DNA of 18,009 nucleotides from Bacillota bacterium (GCA_021779235.1 JAJYBA010000013.1:1-18009), one strand, 5' to 3'; numbered from the stretch's first letter, positions 6,070 to 15,243 are shown. Translations and numbers: made by a program. Notes: a model not told the origin generated them from the letters alone.

Positions 6070-8571
6070 ATGAAACTTTTTGATAAATTATTTGGTAGTT
6101 ATAGTGATAGAGAAATAAAGAGAATAATTTCAACTGTAGATAAGATAGAAGCATTAGATTCAAAAATGACTAGTTTAAGTGATGAAGAGCTTAAAGCAAA
6201 AACAGAAGAATTTAAAACTAGGCTAAATAATGGAGAAACTTTAGAAGATATATTACCCGAAGCCTTTGCAGTAGTTAGAGAAGCTTCATGGAGAGTTCTT
6301 AATAAGAAGCACTTTAGGGTACAATTAATTGGTGGTATAGTGTTACACCAAGGAAGAATAGCTGAAATGAAGACTGGTGAAGGAAAGACGTTAGTAGCTA
6401 CACTTCCATCATATTTGAATGCTTTAACTGGAGAGGGAGTTCATATAATTACAGTTAATGACTATCTCGCAAAAAGAGATAGAGATGAGATGGGACAAAT
6501 ACATGAATTTTTAGGTCTTTCTGTAGGGGTAATTATTCATGATATTGATCAAACTCAAAGACAAGAGGCTTATAATTCAGATATAACATACGGAACCAAT
6601 AATGAATTTGGATTCGATTATTTAAGAGATAATATGGTGGTTTATAAAGAAGAGAGAGTTCAAAGAAAATTAAACTTTGTAATAGTGGATGAGGTTGACT
6701 CCATATTAATAGATGAAGCTAGAACACCACTTATAATATCTGGAGAAGGAGAGAAATCTACAGATTTTTATAAAGTTGCAGATTATTTTGTTAAGGGACT
6801 AGTGAAAGAAGAAGATTACACCATAGATGAAAAAGCTAGTGCTGTTATATTATCTGATGCTGGTATAGAGAAAGCAGAGAAGTTCTTCCATTTAGAAAAT
6901 TATGCTGATGCAGCAAATATGAATGTACAGCACCATGTAGTTCAAGCGTTAAAAGCAAACTATATCATGAGAAAAGATAAAGATTACATGGAAAAAGATG
7001 GAGAAGTTATTATTGTAGACGAGTTTACTGGAAGACTTATGGAAGGAAGAAGATATAGTGATGGACTTCACCAAGCTATTGAAGCAAAAGAGGGCGTAAA
7101 AATTGAAAAAGAGTCAAAAACTCTTGCAACGATTACCTTCCAAAACTATTTTAGAATGTATAACAAGTTATCAGGTATGACGGGTACTGCACTTACAGAA
7201 GAAAATGAATTTAGAGAAATATACGGACTGGATGTAATAGTAATACCTACTAACATGCCGGTAACAAGAGTTGATAATGCAGATTTAGTTTATAAAACTG
7301 TTAAAGGAAAATATAAGGCTATAGTAGATGAAATAGTTGAAACTCATAAAATCAAACAGCCTGTGCTTGTAGGTACTGTGAGCATAGAAAAATCAGAATT
7401 ATTATCTGAAATGCTGAAAAGAAGAGGAATTCCTCATCAAGTACTTAATGCTAAATATCATGAAAAAGAAGCAGATATAGTGTCTCATGCAGGAGCACTT
7501 GGCATGGTAACCATAGCAACTAATATGGCAGGTCGTGGTACAGACATTAAGCTTGAAGAAGGTGTTATTGAAGCTGGAGGACTCAAGATAATTGGAACCG
7601 AAAGACACGAATCTAGACGTATTGATAATCAGCTTAGAGGCCGTGCTGGTCGTCAGGGTGATTTGGGAAGCTCAAGATTTTATATATCCTTAGAAGATGA
7701 CTTAATGAGAATATTTGGTTCTGAAAGGCTTCAAGGGGTTGTAGAAAAATTAGGCTTAACTGATGAAGATGCTATTGAAAGTAAAATGGTAAGTGGAGCT
7801 ATAGAAAGTGCTCAAAAGAAAGTTGAAGGAAATAACTTTGATACAAGAAAAAATGTTGTTCAATATGATGATGTAATGAATCAACAGAGAGAAATAATTT
7901 ATAGACAAAGAACGCAGGTCCTTCAAGGAGAAAACATAAAAGGGCAAATTGAAGAAATGATAAAAGATGTTGTTTTCTCAGCAGTTGCGTCCCATATTAG
8001 TGGCGTGGAAGAAAGTTTTGATGAAGAATTAGTAAAACTTATTAATTACCTTGAAGAAATATATCTTCCAAAGGGTATAGTTTCAATAGAAGAATTAGGT
8101 AAAGTATCTAATGAAGAAATTAAAAATACTCTTTTAGATATAGCTCAAAAAAACTATGCTGCAAAAGAAGAACACTTTGGTGAAGAACAAATGAGAGAAG
8201 TTGAAAGAGTTATTCTTCTAAGAGTGGTAGATAGTAAATGGATGGATCATATTGATGATATGGAACATTTAAAACAAGGTATTGGGCTTAGGGCTTATAA
8301 GCAACAGGATCCAGCTCAAGCGTACCAAATGGAAGGTAGCGACATGTTTGCTGAAATGATTGAGAACATTAAGACAGAAACTGTTAAGTACTTGTTCCAT
8401 GTGCAAATAGAAAAAGCGCCTGAAAGAGAAATGGTTGCTAAAGTTACATCAACAAATCATGATGATTCAATTAAAAAGGAACCAACTAAAAAAGAAACTA
8501 AGCCAGGAAGAAATGATGATTGTTCTTGTGGTTCAGGTAAGAAATATAAAAACTGCTGCGGCAGAGGTTAA
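6070..8571 (+). CDS. secA: Preprotein translocase ATPase SecA
   Basis: The motor that pushes unfolded precursor proteins through SecYEG. I place the start at the ATG at 6070 (833 residues, MKLFDKLFGSYSDREIKR). The ATG at 6061 directly abuts the ribosome binding site GCGAGG, while 6070 has 9-base spacing and gives the normal SecA N-terminus. Seen are Walker A MKTGEGKT (residues 100-107), the Q-rich entry segment LIGGIVLHQGRIAEM, and Walker B DEVDSILIDEAR (from residue 207). The C-terminal half has TNMAGRGTDI and QLRGRAGRQGD. The helical scaffold/wing region follows, and the C-terminal zinc-binding SEC-C motif has C818, C820, C829, C830. Length fits a compact clostridial SecA. prfB follows, as in many Firmicutes. 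Confidence 0.98.
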   Translation: MKLFDKLFGSYSDREIKRIISTVDKIEALDSKMTSLSDEELKAKTEEFKTRLNNGETLEDILPEAFAVVREASWRVLNKKHFRVQLIGGIVLHQGRIAEMKTGEGKTLVATLPSYLNALTGEGVHIITVNDYLAKRDRDEMGQIHEFLGLSVGVIIHDIDQTQRQEAYNSDITYGTNNEFGFDYLRDNMVVYKEERVQRKLNFVIVDEVDSILIDEARTPLIISGEGEKSTDFYKVADYFVKGLVKEEDYTIDEKASAVILSDAGIEKAEKFFHLENYADAANMNVQHHVVQALKANYIMRKDKDYMEKDGEVIIVDEFTGRLMEGRRYSDGLHQAIEAKEGVKIEKESKTLATITFQNYFRMYNKLSGMTGTALTEENEFREIYGLDVIVIPTNMPVTRVDNADLVYKTVKGKYKAIVDEIVETHKIKQPVLVGTVSIEKSELLSEMLKRRGIPHQVLNAKYHEKEADIVSHAGALGMVTIATNMAGRGTDIKLEEGVIEAGGLKIIGTERHESRRIDNQLRGRAGRQGDLGSSRFYISLEDDLMRIFGSERLQGVVEKLGLTDEDAIESKMVSGAIESAQKKVEGNNFDTRKNVVQYDDVMNQQREIIYRQRTQVLQGENIKGQIEEMIKDVVFSAVASHISGVEESFDEELVKLINYLEEIYLPKGIVSIEELGKVSNEEIKNTLLDIAQKNYAAKEEHFGEEQMREVERVILLRVVDSKWMDHIDDMEHLKQGIGLRAYKQQDPAQAYQMEGSDMFAEMIENIKTETVKYLFHVQIEKAPEREMVAKVTSTNHDDSIKKEPTKKETKPGRNDDCSCGSGKKYKNCCGRG

Positions 8572-8603
8572 TAGTAGCTTGCAATTTTCAATTGTTAGCT
8601 ATA

Positions 8604-8638
8604 AAAGGGGTGAGCAATTAATTCTTGCTTACCCCTTT
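8604..8638 (+). terminator. Hairpin between secA and prfB
   Basis: A 14-bp stem (8604-8617 with 8625-8638, one G-T pair) and a 7-base loop. The sequence after it is ATATAATATA and not a T run, so it may be an attenuator or mRNA-stabilising hairpin and not a full terminator. Confidence 0.6.
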
Positions 8639-8682
8639 ATATAATATACAGTCAAATAAATATAATGAAAGAGGTGCAATAA

Positions 8683-9790
8683 TTGATAGTACAAATCGAA
8701 GAAGCCTTAAGAGAATTAAATATATTAAAAATCAATGTAGAAGAAATCAGGGTGTCTCTTTGACGTAACATCTATGGAAAAACAGTTAACAGAGTTTGAG
8801 TTTAAAATGCAAGAGACTAGCTTTTGGGATGATATATCACGCGCACAAGAAATTACTCAACAAGCTAAGGGAATTAAAGATAGAATTGACAGATTTAATC
8901 TAGTGATTAGTAGGATAGAAGATTTAGAAGTGCTCATCGAACTAAGTGAGGAGGAAGAAGATGATTCCTCAATATCAGAAATAAAGATGGAACTAAGAGA
9001 TTTAACACATGACACCGATAGATTTAGGATAGAGATTTTACTATCTGGAGAATATGATAAAAATAATGCAATTTTAACGCTTCACACAGGTGCAGGTGGG
9101 AATGACGCTCAAGATTGGACAGAAATGCTTTATAGGTTGTATTCTAGATGGTGTGAGAAGAAGGGATATAAGATTGAAGTTTTAGATTACCAGCCCTCTG
9201 ATGAAGCAGGTATTAAAGCAGTTACATTAAAAATAACTGGCGAGTTTGCCTATGGATATTTAAAGGCTGAAAAGGGAGTTCATAGGCTTGTAAGAATCTC
9301 ACCTTATAATGCAAATGGCAAGAGACAAACTTCCTTTGCTTCTTGTGAAGTACTTCCAGAACTTACTGAAAGTCAAGATATTGATATAAGGTCTGATGAT
9401 CTCAGAATAGATACTTATAGATCTGGAGGAGCAGGAGGTCAACATGTAAATAAAACTGAGTCTGCAATAAGGATTACGCATATACCTACAGGTATAGTAG
9501 TTCAATGTCAAAATGAAAGAAGCCAGCATAGTAATAAGGAAACTGCAATGAAGATGCTTATGGCAAAACTTTTAGACTTAAAGGAAAGAGCTAAAAAGGA
9601 TAAAATAGAAGACTTAACTGGGGATTTAAAAGACAATGGTTGGGGAAGTCAAATTAGATCTTATGTATTTCATCCATATAATTTGGTAAAGGACCATAGG
9701 ACTAATACGGAAATGGGAAATGTAGATGCTGTTATGGATGGGGATATTGATATTTTCATTGAGGAGTATCTTAGACAGAGCAGTAAATAG
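8683..9790 (+). CDS. prfB: Peptide chain release factor 2, with programmed +1 frameshift
   Basis: Releases finished proteins at UGA and UAA codons. The first segment starts at TTG 8683 (GAGG ribosome binding site 8671-8674) and runs 26 codons to an in-frame TGA at 8761-8763. The ribosome shifts +1 at CTT-T so that reading continues with GAC at 8762, giving 368 residues in all. The slippery site has the classical parts: Shine-Dalgarno-like AGGGTG (8749-8754), CTT, TGA and a following C. When RF2 is scarce the frameshift is favoured, giving autoregulation. The catalytic GGQ is at residues 251-253 within RSGGAGGQHVNKTESAIR. The codon-recognition tripeptide, normally SPF, reads SPY (206-208) within RISPYNANGKRQTSF. 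The family's N-terminal helical domain is present. Confidence 0.96.
8749..8764 (+). promoter_or_regulatory. RF2 programmed +1 frameshift signal
   Basis: AGGGTGTCTCTTTGAC: internal Shine-Dalgarno-like stimulator, slippery CTT-T, and the TGA codon recognised by RF2 itself followed by C, a weak termination context. This is the known autoregulatory device of prfB. Confidence 0.93.
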
Positions 9791-9794
9791 ATTT

Positions 9795-9824
9795 AAGTGG
9801 CTATAAACTATTATAGCCACTTTT
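9795..9824 (+). terminator. Terminator of prfB
   Basis: A 12-bp perfect stem (9795-9806 with 9811-9822), a 4-base loop and TTTT directly after. Confidence 0.85.
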
Positions 9825-9842
9825 AATATTTTACTGACAGTC

Positions 9843-9871
9843 TTGACAAGGAGTTATAATTAGCGTAAAGT
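9843..9871 (+). promoter_or_regulatory. Probable promoter of the TetR gene
   Basis: Perfect TTGACA at 9843-9848, 17-base spacer, TAAAGT (4 of 6) at 9866-9871. The -35 box lies in a small palindrome CTTGACAAG (9842-9850), which could be an autoregulatory site. A TATAAT at 9855-9860 is too close to this -35 to pair with it. Confidence 0.5.
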
Positions 9872-9896
9872 TTTAAAACAGAACGGGGGTTTTCTA

Positions 9897-10499
9897 ATGC
9901 AATATTTAAAAGATGAAGTTAGAACTAGTATAGTGAAAGAAGCCTTGAAAGAATTTAGGCGATTTGGCTATAAAGGGGCTTCTATAAGAAGTATAGCTAA
10001 AAATTCCAATACATCAGTAGGAAACATATATAAGTATTTTCATTCTAAAGAAGATTTATATGAAAATCTTATAGGAGCTGTATATCATAGGTTAATAGAT
10101 TATATTAAACAATTTGATAAAGTTGAACTTAATGATAAAGCAGAACATATATTTTATGAACTTATGGAAAAAATAATGGAGATATTTAATGAAAGCAGTA
10201 TAGAGACCACAATATTACTTAATAAAAGTGAAGGCTCTAAATATGAAAACTGTAAAAGTACTTTTGTTGATTTTGTAACTAGGATTGTTACAGAAACAAT
10301 GAAATATGAATTGTCTCTGCAAGGTAAAAAACTTAAGGATAATTTTATTATATACCTTATTTCATATAGTCTTGTTGAGAGTATTGCTATTATACTTGAA
10401 GAGAGATCGGATGGGGCCGAGGTCAGAAGGCTTATAGTTAATATAATTGATATTTTCTACAATGATATTAAAAATAAACTAGACTGTGAGACCTTATAA
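9897..10499 (+). CDS. TetR/AcrR family transcriptional regulator
   Basis: A 200-residue one-component regulator. The N-terminal helix-turn-helix domain spans about residues 8-52, with the typical pattern IVKEALKEFRRFGYKGASI, then SIRSIAKNSNTSVGNIYKYF and FHSKEDLYENL. The C-terminal ligand-binding and dimerisation domain (about 55-200) is not conserved enough to name a ligand. ATG 9897 follows a GGGGG-containing ribosome binding site at 7-base spacing. It sits upstream of, and in line with, an ABC exporter, so it most likely represses that exporter and responds to its substrate; this is inference from gene order. Confidence 0.93.
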   Translation: MQYLKDEVRTSIVKEALKEFRRFGYKGASIRSIAKNSNTSVGNIYKYFHSKEDLYENLIGAVYHRLIDYIKQFDKVELNDKAEHIFYELMEKIMEIFNESSIETTILLNKSEGSKYENCKSTFVDFVTRIVTETMKYELSLQGKKLKDNFIIYLISYSLVESIAIILEERSDGAEVRRLIVNIIDIFYNDIKNKLDCETL

Positions 10500-10505
10500 T
10501 AAGGT
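10491..10505. promoter_or_regulatory. 15-bp palindrome, candidate TetR operator
   Basis: ACCTTATAATAAGGT, a perfect inverted repeat of two 7-base arms around a central A, covering the tetR stop codon. It contains TATAAT (10495-10500) and lies just upstream of a possible promoter of the ABC genes (TTAAGA 10515-10520, 17-base spacer, TAGAAT 10538-10543). There is no T run after it, so it is not an intrinsic terminator. Confidence 0.4.
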
Positions 10506-10591
10506 TATATCCTTTTAAGAAGGAGCAATATTTTTTTTAGAATAAAAGAGAACCGAGGTTCATAGTTAGATAAATAGGAGGAATACATAGA

Positions 10592-11296
10592 ATGAGTAGT
10601 TTCATAGAATTAAGAAATGTGAAGAAGAGTTATGATATGGGTGAAGTTGTTATTAAAGCAGTTGATGATGTTTCTTTCTCTATAGATAAGGGAGAATTTG
10701 TTATTGTTCTTGGCGCAAGTGGTGCAGGGAAGTCCACAATTCTCAATCTTTTAGGGGGGATGGATCAGGTAACAGATGGAAGCATTTATGTAGATGGCAA
10801 TGAAATCAGTAAGTATGACAAAAAGATGCTTACAAAGTATAGACGGGATGATATAGGCTTTGTATTTCAGTTTTATAATTTAGTTCAAAACTTAAATGCG
10901 GTGGAAAACGTTGAACTTGCGGTGGAAATATGTAAAAATCCAATGAACCCAGTAGAAGTACTAAAAAATGTTGGACTTGAAGAGAGACTTCAGAATTTTC
11001 CTTCACAACTTTCCGGAGGAGAACAGCAAAGAGTATCTATAGCAAGAGCTATTGCAAAAAATCCTAAATTACTTCTTTGTGATGAGCCTACAGGAGCTTT
11101 AGACTATAATACTGGTAAAGCGATATTGAAACTACTTTCTGATACCTTAAAAATGTATAATATGACAGTCGTAGTTATAACACACAATTCTGCATTAGCT
11201 CCAATTGCAGATAAGATAATAACGGTTAAAAATGGTAAGGTTAAAAGTGTAGAGAAAAACCTTAATCCAGTTTCAATAGAAAGTATTGAGTGGTAG
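10592..11296 (+). CDS. ABC transporter ATPase, MacB/LolD type
   Basis: A 234-residue nucleotide-binding subunit that powers the adjacent permease. Seen are Walker A GASGAGKST (residues 41-49), Q-loop Q93 in FVFQFYNL, signature LSGGEQQ (140-146), Walker B LLLCDEP (160-166) with catalytic E165, the D-loop GALD, and switch H198. Family members pair with FtsX-type permeases that move lipoproteins, peptides or antibiotics or relay mechanical work across the membrane. The ribosome binding site AGGAGG (10576-10581) is 10 bases upstream. The stop codon overlaps the region of the permease start, indicating translational coupling. Confidence 0.97.
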   Translation: MSSFIELRNVKKSYDMGEVVIKAVDDVSFSIDKGEFVIVLGASGAGKSTILNLLGGMDQVTDGSIYVDGNEISKYDKKMLTKYRRDDIGFVFQFYNLVQNLNAVENVELAVEICKNPMNPVEVLKNVGLEERLQNFPSQLSGGEQQRVSIARAIAKNPKLLLCDEPTGALDYNTGKAILKLLSDTLKMYNMTVVVITHNSALAPIADKIITVKNGKVKSVEKNLNPVSIESIEW

Positions 11297-11298
11297 AT

Positions 11299-14200
11299 AT
11301 GAAAAAGACATTTTTAAAAAATTTATATAGAGATATAAAAAAGACACTTTCAAGATTTTTATCTATAGTCATAATCATAGCGATTGGTGTAGCCTTCTAC
11401 GCAGGCGTTAGAGCCACAAGTCCAGATATGAAAATGTCAGGAGATTATTACTTTAGTAAAAATAACCTTATGGATTTCAAACTAATTTCTACACTTGGTC
11501 TTACTAAGGAGGATATAAGGGAAGTAGAGAAGCAAAAAGGTATAACAAAGGTTGAAGGCTCGTATTCAATAGATGCAGTAATAGAAAAGGACAGACGGTT
11601 ATTAGTTCTCAATATTAATTCTTTACCTGACGAAAATGGCATAAATAACATAAAAATGGTTAGCGGCAGAAGAGCCGAGAATGATAAAGAAGCTATAGTT
11701 GAAGAAAGATTTCTTGAGGAAAATAACCTAAAGTTAAATGATAAAATATTGCTAAAGTCTGGTAATGAGAGTAATATACTAGACAGCTTGAGAAACAATG
11801 AGTTTAAAATAGTGGGAACAGCAGAATCTCCATTATATGTATCAGCACAAAGGCAACTTAGTTCTGTTGGAAATGGTTCTGTAAGAGGATTTATTTATAT
11901 ATTACCAAGCGTCTTTAAAAGTGATATTTATACGGAAATGTATGTAAGAACTAAGAGCAATGAATCAGAAAATAGTCTTTTAGATAATGAAGAATATAGC
12001 AATACTAATGCAAGTATAGAAAAGACACTTAAAGATCTTGGAGTGCTTAGAGGCAAGATAAGATATTCAGAAGTCTTAAAGACTGGTAACGAAAAGATTA
12101 AGGAGGCAGAAGTTAAATTACAAGCTTCTAAAAAAGAGGCAGAAGTTAAGTTTGCAGATGGTTACAGTAAGATAAATACTGCGAAAAATAAAATAGCTGA
12201 GGGCAAGAAGGAACTTAAGAAAAATGAGGCTATTTTTAATGACAAAATGGCAATGGGTAAAAAGCAGATAGAAAATGGCAAAGCACAGATACAAGCTGGA
12301 GAAGCTGAGATGAATGCTAAATATAGGGATATAGAGAACGGAAGGATTCAAATTGCTGAAGGCAGGAATAAGCTTAATGATAGTGAGAAGAGCCTTAATT
12401 TAGGAAAGCAGCAAGCAGCAAATAATATTTCATCCTCAGTATCTGAAAAAGTATATGAAGCAAAAAAACAGTTGGAGTCGGACCCAACGAATTCTATGTA
12501 TATGGCTCAGTATAACTTTCTAAACGAGACCTATGAAAAGGATATTAAGAATAGAGATTTTGACAGTATGTATAGCTCCTTAAAAAATGATAATAAGTTA
12601 GAGGCTATAAAGGCCTATTTTGATATGGAAGCTTTAAAAAGTAACTTCGATAAGGCACTAGCTGATATAAGTGCTGGAAGGCTACAATTATCTAATACTG
12701 AAAAAGTTCTTCAAGATGGAGAGGCTAAAATTATTGCTGGAAGAGCAGACCTTAAAGTGAATAAGGGAAAAATAGTAAGTTCAGAGATTCAGTTAAATGA
12801 AGGAAGGCAGCAAGGATTATTAAAGCTTAATAAAGGAAGAAAAGAACTTGAAGACGGACAAATAGAAATTCAAAAAAATACTGAAAAACTAAAGGCTGAG
12901 GAAAAAAAGGCAAATGCTAAAATTAAGGATGGAGAAGCTCAAATTCAGGAAAACAGGGATACGCTTGAAGAGATTAAAATCCCGGACTGGTATGTCCTTG
13001 GAAGGTCTGCTAATGTAGGATATGAAACTTACAGGCAAGATAGTGATAGGATTGATAATATAGGAAAAGCGTTTCCACTAATATTTTTCTTAGTAGCATC
13101 CCTAGTAAGTCTTACAACTATGACAAGGATGGTTCAAGAAAAGAGAATAGAGATAGGGACATTTAAGGCCTTAGGGTATTCTAGAATATCAATAGTATCT
13201 CATTATCTTATATACTCACTGTCTGCAAGTCTTATTGGCAGTTTAATTGGTGTGTCTGTTGGGTTCAGGTTATTTCCACCATTTATAATGAATGCCTATG
13301 ATTCACTTTATACTATAGGAGGATCAGTAACACCATTTAATACAGGACTTGCACTACAGGCATCTTTAATAGCTATATTGTTTACTGCAGCTGCTGCTGT
13401 AGCCGCAACATTAGAGGAACTAAGAGAAGACCCAGCTTCTTTAATGAGGCCTAAGCCACCTAAATCAGGGAAAACCATATTACTTGAAAGGGTTACTTTC
13501 ATATGGAAAAGATTGAATTTTACAAGTAAAGTAACTGCTAGAAACATATTTAGATATAAACAGAGGCTTTTCATGACGGTAATTGGGATTGCTGCTTGTA
13601 CAGGACTCATGATAACAGGCTTTGGCCTTAAAGAAGGAATAATTGGTGCAACAGAAAAACAATTTAGCGACATTTATAAATATGATATGCAGGGTACTCT
13701 TACAAAAAATGTAAGGGAAGCTGAAAAGAATAGTATAAAAGAAAAAGTAATAAAAGATTCTAATATTAAATCAGTATTATTTGCCTATTTAAAGAACGGC
13801 TCAGTTAAGATGGAGAACTCTAAAAGTCATGATGCTTATATAGTTGTCCCTGAGGATAAGGGGTCTCTAAATAGTTATATAAATCTAACAAAAAAAGATA
13901 CAGATTTAAACCTTAATGATAATGGTGTAATTATAACTGAAAAACTTTCTAAGATTATTAATAAAAAGGTGGGAGATACCATTGTAATCACCATAGAGGA
14001 TAAAGACATAGAAGCTAAAATTTCAGAAATAACAGAGCATTATGTTCAACACTATATTTATATGAGTCCTGGGTATTATCAAAAGATAACTGGTAATAGG
14101 CCAGTCTTTAATAGTTTTTATGGATTGATTAAAAATACTTCAGAAGCCTATGAGAATAACACATCAAGCAAATTAAAGGAAATTAAGAGTATAAACTCTA

Positions 14201-14652
14201 TAGGCTTTAAGAACAATGTGCATGTTGATTTTAATAAGAGTATTAAAAGTATAAATTCTGTGGTATTAGTGTTAATAGTATCAGCAGGGATTCTGGCCTT
14301 CGTTGTAATCTTTAATCTTACAAATATAAATATTAGTGAGAGAAAAAGAGAACTAGCAACGATAAAACTTTTAGGGTTTTATAATAATGAACTTGCAAAA
14401 TATATATACAGAGAAAACATCATATTGACCATTATAGGAAGTTTAACAGGAATATTCATGGGAATTCTACTTAACAATTTTGTAATCACTACTGCAGAAA
14501 CAGATGCAATTATGTTTTTAAAAAAGATTAGTCCAATTTATTTCATGTATTCTGTTTTACTTACAATTCTATTTTCTGTAGTTGTAAACTTGGCTATGTA
14601 TAATAGATTTGATAAAATTGATATGATAGAATCACTTAAGAGTGCAGAATAA
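11299..14652 (+). CDS. FtsX/MacB-type ABC permease with long extracellular coiled coil
   Basis: A membrane protein of 1117 residues if it starts at ATG 11299. That start gives MKKTFLKNLYRDIKKTLSRF, typical of the family; an in-frame GTG at 11290 is possible. A first membrane segment (about residues 18-38, FLSIVIIIAIGVAFYAG) is followed by a MacB-like extracellular domain to about 255. A Lys/Glu-rich coiled coil with recurring GKxxLxxxE/xxxG repeats spans about 260-555. The first FtsX domain has membrane segments near 591-607, 635-656 and 685-705, and a further segment lies near 755-775. A second extracellular domain and the C-terminal FtsX segments (about 985-1005, 1041-1062, 1081-1102) complete it, so eight membrane helices. 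Tandem FtsX domains allow one chain to form the whole permease. The substrate cannot be told from the sequence; efflux of an antimicrobial or a cell-envelope role is plausible. Confidence 0.93.
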   Translation: MKKTFLKNLYRDIKKTLSRFLSIVIIIAIGVAFYAGVRATSPDMKMSGDYYFSKNNLMDFKLISTLGLTKEDIREVEKQKGITKVEGSYSIDAVIEKDRRLLVLNINSLPDENGINNIKMVSGRRAENDKEAIVEERFLEENNLKLNDKILLKSGNESNILDSLRNNEFKIVGTAESPLYVSAQRQLSSVGNGSVRGFIYILPSVFKSDIYTEMYVRTKSNESENSLLDNEEYSNTNASIEKTLKDLGVLRGKIRYSEVLKTGNEKIKEAEVKLQASKKEAEVKFADGYSKINTAKNKIAEGKKELKKNEAIFNDKMAMGKKQIENGKAQIQAGEAEMNAKYRDIENGRIQIAEGRNKLNDSEKSLNLGKQQAANNISSSVSEKVYEAKKQLESDPTNSMYMAQYNFLNETYEKDIKNRDFDSMYSSLKNDNKLEAIKAYFDMEALKSNFDKALADISAGRLQLSNTEKVLQDGEAKIIAGRADLKVNKGKIVSSEIQLNEGRQQGLLKLNKGRKELEDGQIEIQKNTEKLKAEEKKANAKIKDGEAQIQENRDTLEEIKIPDWYVLGRSANVGYETYRQDSDRIDNIGKAFPLIFFLVASLVSLTTMTRMVQEKRIEIGTFKALGYSRISIVSHYLIYSLSASLIGSLIGVSVGFRLFPPFIMNAYDSLYTIGGSVTPFNTGLALQASLIAILFTAAAAVAATLEELREDPASLMRPKPPKSGKTILLERVTFIWKRLNFTSKVTARNIFRYKQRLFMTVIGIAACTGLMITGFGLKEGIIGATEKQFSDIYKYDMQGTLTKNVREAEKNSIKEKVIKDSNIKSVLFAYLKNGSVKMENSKSHDAYIVVPEDKGSLNSYINLTKKDTDLNLNDNGVIITEKLSKIINKKVGDTIVITIEDKDIEAKISEITEHYVQHYIYMSPGYYQKITGNRPVFNSFYGLIKNTSEAYENNTSSKLKEIKSINSIGFKNNVHVDFNKSIKSINSVVLVLIVSAGILAFVVIFNLTNINISERKRELATIKLLGFYNNELAKYIYRENIILTIIGSLTGIFMGILLNNFVITTAETDAIMFLKKISPIYFMYSVLLTILFSVVVNLAMYNRFDKIDMIESLKSAE

Positions 14653-14656
14653 CTAG

Positions 14657-14695
14657 AAAAAAAGATGTGCTAGACTTGTCTAGCACATCTTTTTT
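14657..14695. terminator. Bidirectional intrinsic terminator
   Basis: A perfect stem of about 17 bp (14658-14674 with 14679-14695, loop CTTG) with A7 on the left and T7 on the right, so it can stop transcription from both the permease and the convergent peptidase remnant. Confidence 0.93.
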
Positions 14696-14696
14696 A

Positions 14697-15080
14697 TTAT
14701 TTTGTATATTTGTCTGGATTTTTTGCCATTTCATTTGCAATAGAAGTGGCTACGTTACATACTCTTACAAGAGCATCTTTTTGAATGACTGAGATGTTAT
14801 CTTTATCAGTATGATAGCCTGTAAAAGGTCCGCACTCAAAGAAAACTTCACCTATTCCATTTTGGGCAAAAGGCACATGATCACTTCTGTCAAATTCATT
14901 TCTAGTGTAGGAATATTTAAAGTCTTTTGCACAAGCCTCTGCTAGCTCGGCAGGAACTGTCTTAGAATCCTTAAGAAAGGAAACTTTAGTAGTACCGCTT
15001 TGATTTGAAGAACAAGAGGTAAAAGTAAAAAGCAGAATAATTGTAAGTGTTAATGGACCCCAATTTTTTATTTTTCTCAT
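14697..15080 (-). pseudogene. Remnant of a secreted M28 family metallopeptidase
   Basis: An open frame of 127 residues that joins two distant parts of an M28 aminopeptidase. Residues 1-23 are a lipoprotein signal peptide with lipobox FTSC (C23). From about residue 42 the sequence matches only the C-terminal end of the M28 domain: VPAELAEACAKDF, RSDHVPFAQNGIGEVFF (65-81) and YHTDKDN (89-95). Of the five zinc ligands of the family only the last His (H90) is present. The central 200 or more residues with the other ligands are missing, so it cannot be an active peptidase. It keeps a strong ribosome binding site (AGAGGGGG just upstream of ATG 15080). Most likely an in-frame internal deletion; a small exported protein derived from it cannot be excluded. 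Confidence 0.75.
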
Positions 15081-15198
15081 AAGAAATCCCCCTCTTACAT
15101 AGATTTATTACAATAATTAATATGCAATGAATTCATTTAATATACAATTGCCGGATTAAATAGATTATGTCGCATATCATAACTTGTCGTACTTTTAT

Positions 15199-15210
15199 AT
15201 TGATAGAATG
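15199..15210 (+). repeat. 12-bp direct repeat, copy 1
   Basis: ATTGATAGAATG; identical to the copy at 15359-15370, exactly 160 bases downstream. It contains TAGAAT, a -10-like hexamer. The core TTGATAGAAT recurs at 17608-17617. Confidence 0.5.
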
Positions 15211-15243
15211 TATTTATTTTACAAAGATTAAAAGGAAATTACG

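Noticed and set aside
8435..8644. Plus-strand frame overlapping the end of secA
   Set aside because: Lies mostly in another frame of secA, Lys/Gln-rich low-complexity product, no ribosome binding site.
9843..9860. TTGACA with TATAAT as a promoter
   Set aside because: The spacer is only 6 bases; the pairing with TAAAGT at 17 bases is preferred.
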